Source of the DNA: Treponema sp.
Lineage (GTDB): Bacteria > Spirochaetota > Spirochaetia > Treponematales > Breznakiellaceae
Assembly (NCBI GenBank): GCA_009777735.1
Contig: WRLF01000003.1
Span: 115,543-179,542, forward strand
DNA: 64,000 bases
Direction of reading: 5' to 3'
The stretch's first letter is position 1; each line of letters begins with the position of its first letter. The translations under genes and the position numbers were made by a program. Shown here in pieces: positions 59,727-64,000 of the stretch. The notes under the pieces were generated by a model. The model searched no databases. It saw only the letters and a list, made by a program, of their open reading frames with translations, and was not told the origin of the DNA.

Positions 59727-60991
59727 GCGGATACCGTTATCGCTGCCGTTATTAATATCATTGTGATTAACAAAAAAATGCTTTTTAGGTTTCTTTGCAT
59801 TTTCCTGCCGGGTACATGTTTCTGTTGGTAAGTATTCTGTGTTTCCAGTTCCAGCAGCATCGTGTCTATATTGGTGATTAAATTTCCTTTACCGAACATG
59901 CTTTTCTTTTCCCGCATCTGTTCCAGTATACGCAGGGATTCTGCCAGCAGGGATCCGACAGGCCCCGGCAGCCTGAGATCGGCTTTAATAAACGCGCGGG
60001 AAATCATTATCAGCCCTCCCAGGGTAAAGGCTTTTTCCAGACCGGAGTACAGGCTTCCCTGCGTTATTTGCAGCGGGCCGATGACGGCAAGCACTTTTCC
60101 GTATGGAACGAGCAGATTGCATAAAACAATGCCTGCCATGATTAACAGCGTTATGAACACATTGTTCTTCTTGCCCGAAAACCATGCAAGCAAATAAAAA
60201 AACATAAAATGTACAATGCGAATTTCAACTGTACGGTTTATCAAAAAGACCAGCGTTATCAAAAGCCCTGCAGCAAAAAGTCCACCGGCATTGAAAAAAT
60301 TATTCCAGCGGCTGCTGCGCTGCAACCGCCATTGTTCAAACAAACTTTTTTTTCCTTCCTCGACAGTGTCATGCTCCTGCAATGGTATTGGAGAGGTTTC
60401 ATTAGCCATGCTGTGATCGGACCCGGTATGCCCAAACCTGCTATACCTTAAATACCAGATCGAATGACGGCAAAAATATTCACAGATTATTCCCAGGGCA
60501 ATGCCGGTAATAAAACCGGAAGCAAGAAACGGGGGCGCCATATAACGCAGAGCAGGGCCAAAAATAAAGTAACGGGCCAAAACAAGCTGAATTGCGTTTG
60601 AGGCCATCGCGCCGGCGCAGCCAATTCCGGCAAACCCAAGATGTTTTTTTCCGAATAATGCATATACACCATACATAACAGCGGCGGAAGAAAAAGTACC
60701 GGCCAGTGAAAATAAAAACACATAAGAAAAAAAAGTACCGTTAATTATTCCCTGCCCCAGAACCTTGATCAGCGCCAACAGAAAAAAATCCTTTTGTTTA
60801 AAAATGCCCAGCGCAAGAAGCAGGGGGAAATTGGCAAGGCCTATTCGCATAAAGGGCAGGGGTTTGGGGATAAGGTACTCAACGGCTGATAAAAAAAGAC
60901 AAAGACTGCCCAGTAGAGCGAGTGTACGCAGCAACTCTGGACTGCCTGACAATCCGGGTCGGTCTGAGTTACCAGGCTGCGGCATCAACAT
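59711..60991 (-). CDS. Gx transporter (HepS/component-I-like) fused to an ECF-T-like membrane domain
   Basis: About 426 residues from ATG 60991 (an ATG at 60985 is equally possible); the open frame extends further upstream but overlaps the NusG-II gene. Residues ~20-185 are the Gx transporter/heptaprenyl component-I-like domain (RIGLANFPLLLALGIFKQKD; GTFFSYVFLFSLAGTFSSAA). After a polar linker, residues ~235-400 hold helices and LRLPGPVGSLLAESLRILEQ, reminiscent of the ECF transporter T component. A fusion of a substrate-binding-like and coupling-like subunit is inferred; no ATPase is adjacent. Confidence 0.6.
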   Translation of the reverse strand: MLMPQPGNSDRPGLSGSPELLRTLALLGSLCLFLSAVEYLIPKPLPFMRIGLANFPLLLALGIFKQKDFFLLALIKVLGQGIINGTFFSYVFLFSLAGTFSSAAVMYGVYALFGKKHLGFAGIGCAGAMASNAIQLVLARYFIFGPALRYMAPPFLASGFITGIALGIICEYFCRHSIWYLRYSRFGHTGSDHSMANETSPIPLQEHDTVEEGKKSLFEQWRLQRSSRWNNFFNAGGLFAAGLLITLVFLINRTVEIRIVHFMFFYLLAWFSGKKNNVFITLLIMAGIVLCNLLVPYGKVLAVIGPLQITQGSLYSGLEKAFTLGGLIMISRAFIKADLRLPGPVGSLLAESLRILEQMREKKSMFGKGNLITNIDTMLLELETQNTYQQKHVPGRKMQRNLKSIFLLITMILITAAITVSAHCSL

Positions 60992-61340
60992 TGTTTTGAC
61001 CGGAGGTTTCACTGATGATATACAGCATGACCCGGTTGGGAAGGCATGCCGCCCATTGCCCGGGAATACTAACGAGACCGGCGGCAACGCAGACTTGATT
61101 CATGCAGGGGGAAGAGGTAATGCGGGCGCTGTTCCCGGAAATTACCACTGAGGTTTCTCCCAGCGGCCCGGAAACTACCATCGTTTCTTCCGCATTTATG
61201 GGGAAAACCCATTCACCGCCGTCACTTTTCAGGTTTACTGCAGGATTACCGTTGTTGCCGCCATATACAAGCAGAAAAGATGCTATTACCATGCCTAGTG
61301 CGGGAATAATAATTGCAAAATCGAATAGTTTTAGCGGCAT
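60969..61340 (-). CDS. NusG domain II-containing membrane-anchored protein
   Basis: 123 residues. N-terminal transmembrane helix (DFAIIIPALGMVIASFLLVY), then a NusG domain II-like beta domain (WVFPINAEETMVVSGPLGET; ITSSPCMNQVCVAAGLVSIP; NRVMLYIIS). The two Cys residues C99/C104 in CMNQVC are typical. It is regularly found next to Gx transporters. It overlaps the next gene by about 23 bases, so translation is coupled. Confidence 0.8.
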   Translation of the reverse strand: MPLKLFDFAIIIPALGMVIASFLLVYGGNNGNPAVNLKSDGGEWVFPINAEETMVVSGPLGETSVVISGNSARITSSPCMNQVCVAAGLVSIPGQWAACLPNRVMLYIISETSGQNNVDAAAW

Positions 61341-61355
61341 GGCGAGGGGAAAGAA

Positions 61356-61580
61356 TTATACGCCAACAACCGAAGAAACCTCCGGCACTTCCTTTTTTAG
61401 ATAATTTTCAATTCCCATTTTCAAAGTCATTTGAGACATGGGACAATTGCTGCAGGCTCCGGTCAGCTTTACCGAAACAGTCCCATCTTCGGCAAGCGAA
61501 ACAAATTCAACATCTCCGCCATCGGCCTGCAATGAGGGACGGACATTTTCTAATGCGTCTTTTACCCTGTCTTCCAGCAT
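61356..61580 (-). CDS. NifU C-terminal (Nfu) Fe-S scaffold protein
   Basis: 74 residues from ATG 61580. CX2C (GACSNCPMS, Cys43 and Cys46) is the Nfu cluster-binding motif; the chain begins with EDRVKDALENVRPSLQADGG as in standalone Nfu. It delivers [4Fe-4S] clusters to apoproteins. The frame is open 34 codons upstream, but that segment is repeat DNA. The ribosome-binding site AGGAG, 6 bases upstream, belongs to the duplicated hairpin repeat. Confidence 0.9.
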   Translation of the reverse strand: MLEDRVKDALENVRPSLQADGGDVEFVSLAEDGTVSVKLTGACSNCPMSQMTLKMGIENYLKKEVPEVSSVVGV

Positions 61581-61583
61581 ATT

Positions 61584-61717
61584 AACTCCTGTTTTGTGCG
61601 GCCGACTGGCCGCACAGTTAAATCGAACGTCTCTGCGAAGCAGAGACGATAACTCCTGTTTTGTGCGGCCGACTGGCCGCACAGTTAAATCGAACGTCTC
61701 TGCGAAGCAGAGACGAT
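61584..61717 (-). repeat. 67-base tandem duplication with hairpins in the nfu leader
   Basis: Two identical 67-base units (61584-61650; 61651-61717). Each has a hairpin with arms GTGCGGCC/GGCCGCAC, a second with arms GTCTCTGC/GCAGAGAC, and, on the minus strand, an AGGAG site. A TATAGT box lies at ~61735-61730, so both units would be transcribed in the nfu 5' leader. Confidence 0.8.
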
Positions 61718-61813
61718 AGCTCCTGCCTAACTATAGCGTTATTATCTTTAAATGGCAACGCATGAAAAATGCGCACATTGCCAGGAAGAGACAATAAATG
61801 GTAATATGTAACT

Positions 61814-62218
61814 ATGATAAGTGAACGTACTTTTCAAGTCCGCACCTACGAGTGCGACAGTTACGGCCATGTGAATAATGCGAATTACCTTAACTACCTT
61901 GAATTTGCCCGCTATGAACTTCTAAAAGATATCGGATTTGATTATCCAAAAGCAATCAACTCAGGCTATGGGGTGTTTATTGCCCGCATTGAGATTGACT
62001 ATAAAATTCCGGCAATTGCCGATGACATGTTAACCATTAAAACCTGGCCCCTGAAAAAAGGCGCAGTAAGCGGAGTCCTTGCTCAAAAAATAACACGTGG
62101 TGAAGATACCATTGCTGAAGCAAAAGTCACCTGGGCCTTCGTTGATGCCAAAACAGGAATGCCCGTTAAAGTACCCGGAGAATATGATGTACCGGGGTTA
62201 AGCCCCGCGAAACCTTAA
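61814..62218 (+). CDS. Acyl-CoA thioesterase (4HBT/YbgC-like hotdog fold)
   Basis: 134 residues. Hotdog motif QVRTYECDSYGHVNNANYLN, with the catalytic Asp in ECDSYGHVN, and FARYELLKDIGFDY, typical of YbgC/FadM thioesterases. Hydrolyses acyl-CoA or acyl-ACP. TAATAT (61802-61807) six bases before ATG and TTGCCA (61778-61783) 18 bases upstream with no ribosome site make it a leaderless candidate. Confidence 0.88.
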   Translation: MISERTFQVRTYECDSYGHVNNANYLNYLEFARYELLKDIGFDYPKAINSGYGVFIARIEIDYKIPAIADDMLTIKTWPLKKGAVSGVLAQKITRGEDTIAEAKVTWAFVDAKTGMPVKVPGEYDVPGLSPAKP

Positions 62219-62521
62219 TGTAACGGCTTGGTAACAAACCGGCGGCGGGCGGGGAGCGGGGTACTCATTCCTGCTGCTCCAAATCATGGTTACACCCCAT
62301 TGTGCGTTTACCTGTCCTCTATTATCTATATTTAGCATTTTTGTGGACAGGCCAGCCGACACAATGGTCGGGTCGGTTACCCCTTTTTTCGCATGTCGCA
62401 GAAGTCATTCGCACCCCACTCCCCGCCCGCCGCCGGCCTGGTTCCAGAGATCATTTCTTTCTGGATGTTAACCGGGGAATTTCTGTGAGGTAGAACTGTT
62501 CCACACTTCTGTAACAGCAGG
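62219..62521. repeat. Foldback element in a 300-base gene-free stretch
   Basis: Inverted GC-rich arms at 62239-62262 and 62413-62436 match at 23 of 24 positions (core GGCGGGCGGGGAG). The inner ~150 bases contain further imperfect complementary segments (near CACAATGG at ~62357 and CCATTGTG at ~62297). No coding sequence is seen. It may be a MITE-like insertion or a bidirectional terminator. Confidence 0.65.
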
Positions 62522-63634
62522 TTAGTCTGTTTGTAGTGTCAAATTGATGTTTGCGTTCACCTCTGCCAGATAAGGCGAGATGTTCCCCATACCCCTGAAA
62601 GCATTTGCCCATGTATGATCGGTTATATTTACAGGCGGGAAACCGGTATACCCGATCAAATCATTTACTGACCCGGCAGGAACCCGCACAGTGACGTTTT
62701 TGGCGCCATCTACAAATGCAAATATTCCAACGCCAACTGCAGGAGCTTCCAATCCTAATGTGATGGTGAGAGTGGTAGTTCCGGTGTGGGAGAAGGCAGC
62801 GTCATCAATGGTGGTAACTACCGGGAAGGAAACATTGGTCAGGCTGGTACAGCCAGCGAAGGCATTCGGGCTGATGGTTATTGCCGCCGGTAAGGCTATG
62901 CTGGTCAGGCTTGTGCAGCCAGCGAAGGCACCCGATCCAATGGTGGTAGCTATCGGGAAGGAAACATTGGTCAGGCTGGTACAGTCATAGAAGGCACCCC
63001 ATCCAATGGTGGTAGCCATCGGGAAGGAAACATTGGTCAGGCTGGTGCAGAGAGTAAAAGCCTCCCATCCAATGGAGGTAACCACCGGGAAGGAAACACT
63101 GGTCAGGCTGGTGCAACCCCAAAAAGCAGACTCTCCAATGGCGGTAATTCCCGTGCCGCTTACAGCAGTAAGGTTGGTGAAATAGCTGTCAATATAATCA
63201 AAAGAATACCAGTCAATCCAATGAACACCAAATCCGGTTACACTTGTTGCGGCATTGGGCAGTGTTATGGACACAATGTAAGCTTTTCCGGTATTAATAT
63301 TGGTATCAGCATTAAATGCCGTACCGGATATAGTACTGGCAGATAGGTCAAGGTTGACAAATTTACCTGCTTCTTCGATTATTGTAAGCAGTCCCAGCCA
63401 GTCGCTGATAGATCTGGTATTGGCCATGGTTCCAAGGCCTATGCTTATACGCAAGCGATGTGGGTTGGTTGCAGTATTGGCAGGCAGGCTGTTCAGGTAG
63501 GCGGTGACTTCAGCCAGGTTAGTAAGTTCCGGATCGCTCTGCGGAGGATCCATCGGGCTATTGCAGCCTGTAAGGAAAATTATCGCAATAGATACTATCA
63601 ATGCGATGCCGAAACAAAGATTTTTATTTTTCAT
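62522..63634 (-). CDS. BspA-type leucine-rich repeat lipoprotein
   Basis: 370 residues from ATG 63634 (GGAGG upstream; a frame of 11 more codons lacks a site). Lipobox IFLTGC. About seven LRR_5 repeats of the form GCTSLTNVSFPxxTTIGxGAF between residues ~170 and 300, then a C-terminal segment with GYTGFPPVNITDHTWANAF. The repeats are almost identical at the DNA level, so recombination may change their number. Surface adhesion role likely. Confidence 0.85.
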   Translation of the reverse strand: MKNKNLCFGIALIVSIAIIFLTGCNSPMDPPQSDPELTNLAEVTAYLNSLPANTATNPHRLRISIGLGTMANTRSISDWLGLLTIIEEAGKFVNLDLSASTISGTAFNADTNINTGKAYIVSITLPNAATSVTGFGVHWIDWYSFDYIDSYFTNLTAVSGTGITAIGESAFWGCTSLTSVSFPVVTSIGWEAFTLCTSLTNVSFPMATTIGWGAFYDCTSLTNVSFPIATTIGSGAFAGCTSLTSIALPAAITISPNAFAGCTSLTNVSFPVVTTIDDAAFSHTGTTTLTITLGLEAPAVGVGIFAFVDGAKNVTVRVPAGSVNDLIGYTGFPPVNITDHTWANAFRGMGNISPYLAEVNANINLTLQTD

Positions 63635-63789
63635 AAAATCCTCCATACGTTTTAGCCAGCCCATCAAACGCCAACGGCATTTGTTTTTGGTAAGATATTT
63701 GTCTTTCTCAATACCAAAATTTTGTGCTGTGCCGCAAACAATTCTATTTATTGTTACTTGGGTAAATTGGAGAAGAGTGCCTCCTGCTT

Positions 63790-64000
63790 TGCATAAATCA
63801 GCGAAATATTGGAATTATTTTTGGGAAAAAAACATCTGTATAGTTGACACGAATCTAAGTGGTAGTTTTCATATAATTGGGAGCTTGCGATTTTAACAGG
63901 GAACAGGGAACAGGGAACAGGGAACAGGGAACAGGGAACAGGGAACAGGGAACAGGGAACAGGGAACAGGGAACAGGGAACAGGGAACAGGGAATGAAGG
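63790..64000. repeat. Heptamer-array element, copy B (inverted)
   Basis: Conserved flank (~63800-63894) ending TTGGGAGCTTGCGA, then about 14 tandem copies of AACAGGG (63895-63993). It is the reverse complement of copy A at 43551-43740. The window ends within or just after the array. Confidence 0.85.

Overview
The window looks like a Treponema-type spirochaete, probably a host- or gut-associated species. Evidence: a CheA / CheW-CheR fusion / CheX cluster in the order known from treponemes, a tmRNA encoding the tag ANNDSYGYALAA, BspA-type leucine-rich repeat proteins, many small lipoproteins, and an NusG-II/Gx-transporter pair. Base composition is mixed: housekeeping genes are moderately GC-rich, while about 17.5-23.9 kb and 32.1-34.8 kb are clearly AT-rich and carry unfamiliar genes, so both look acquired.

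Layout. 0.1-9.4 kb: ordinary genes (rarA fusion, H1-like protein, MntA/HepT toxin-antitoxin pair, CapA-like protein, retropepsin-like protease, murJ, rlmE, polyprenyl synthase, bifunctional nuclease). 9.5-11.5 kb: two exported proteins. 11.5-17.4 kb: a five-gene minus-strand operon (ATPase, two FtsX-type permeases, LolA-like carrier, outer-membrane barrel) that reads as a trans-envelope export system. 17.5-23.7 kb: AT-rich island with a decayed mazE, a BioB-like radical SAM enzyme, a flavinylated lipoprotein with flavodoxin, then a block in which four genes or operons share one unusual promoter-like motif and surround a gene with sigma-like features. 23.9-25.8 kb: PIN/Phd pair and a Fic protein. 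26-31.4 kb: phosphodiesterase, UMF1-type transporter, SPFH protein, a YtrA-type GntR regulator, rubredoxin. 31.5-34.8 kb: tmRNA, repeats derived from its 3' end and an AT-rich block with two DUF4230-like membrane proteins. 34.9-38.2 kb: divergent LRR genes, one decaying. 38.4-42.7 kb: chemotaxis operon and tRNA-Val. 42.8-46.8 kb: repeats, a dual-coding gene pair, lipoproteins. 46.8-52.3 kb: WD40-caspase lipoprotein, RelE-type pair, DUF4384-type protein. 52.3-62.2 kb: GH5 hydrolase, YD-repeat and HEAT proteins, feoAB, TPR protein, Gx/ECF-T fusion, Nfu, thioesterase. 62.5-64 kb: BspA-like lipoprotein and a second copy of a heptamer-array repeat.

Links between distant parts. The promoter-operator in front of the ABC export operon (17.42-17.47 kb) is nearly the same as the one over the start of the GntR gene (29.89-29.93 kb), so that regulator probably controls itself, the SPFH protein and the export operon. 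About ten genes have a -10 element six to eight bases before the start codon, with no room for a Shine-Dalgarno site, which suggests common leaderless transcription. The best candidate for an undescribed system is the 20.5-23.7 kb block: AAAAC(A/C)TTAAGTTTT, exactly 12 bases, then CATTG, in front of four transcription units, beside a sigma-like gene that itself has an ordinary promoter. All functional assignments come from reading motifs; no database search was possible.
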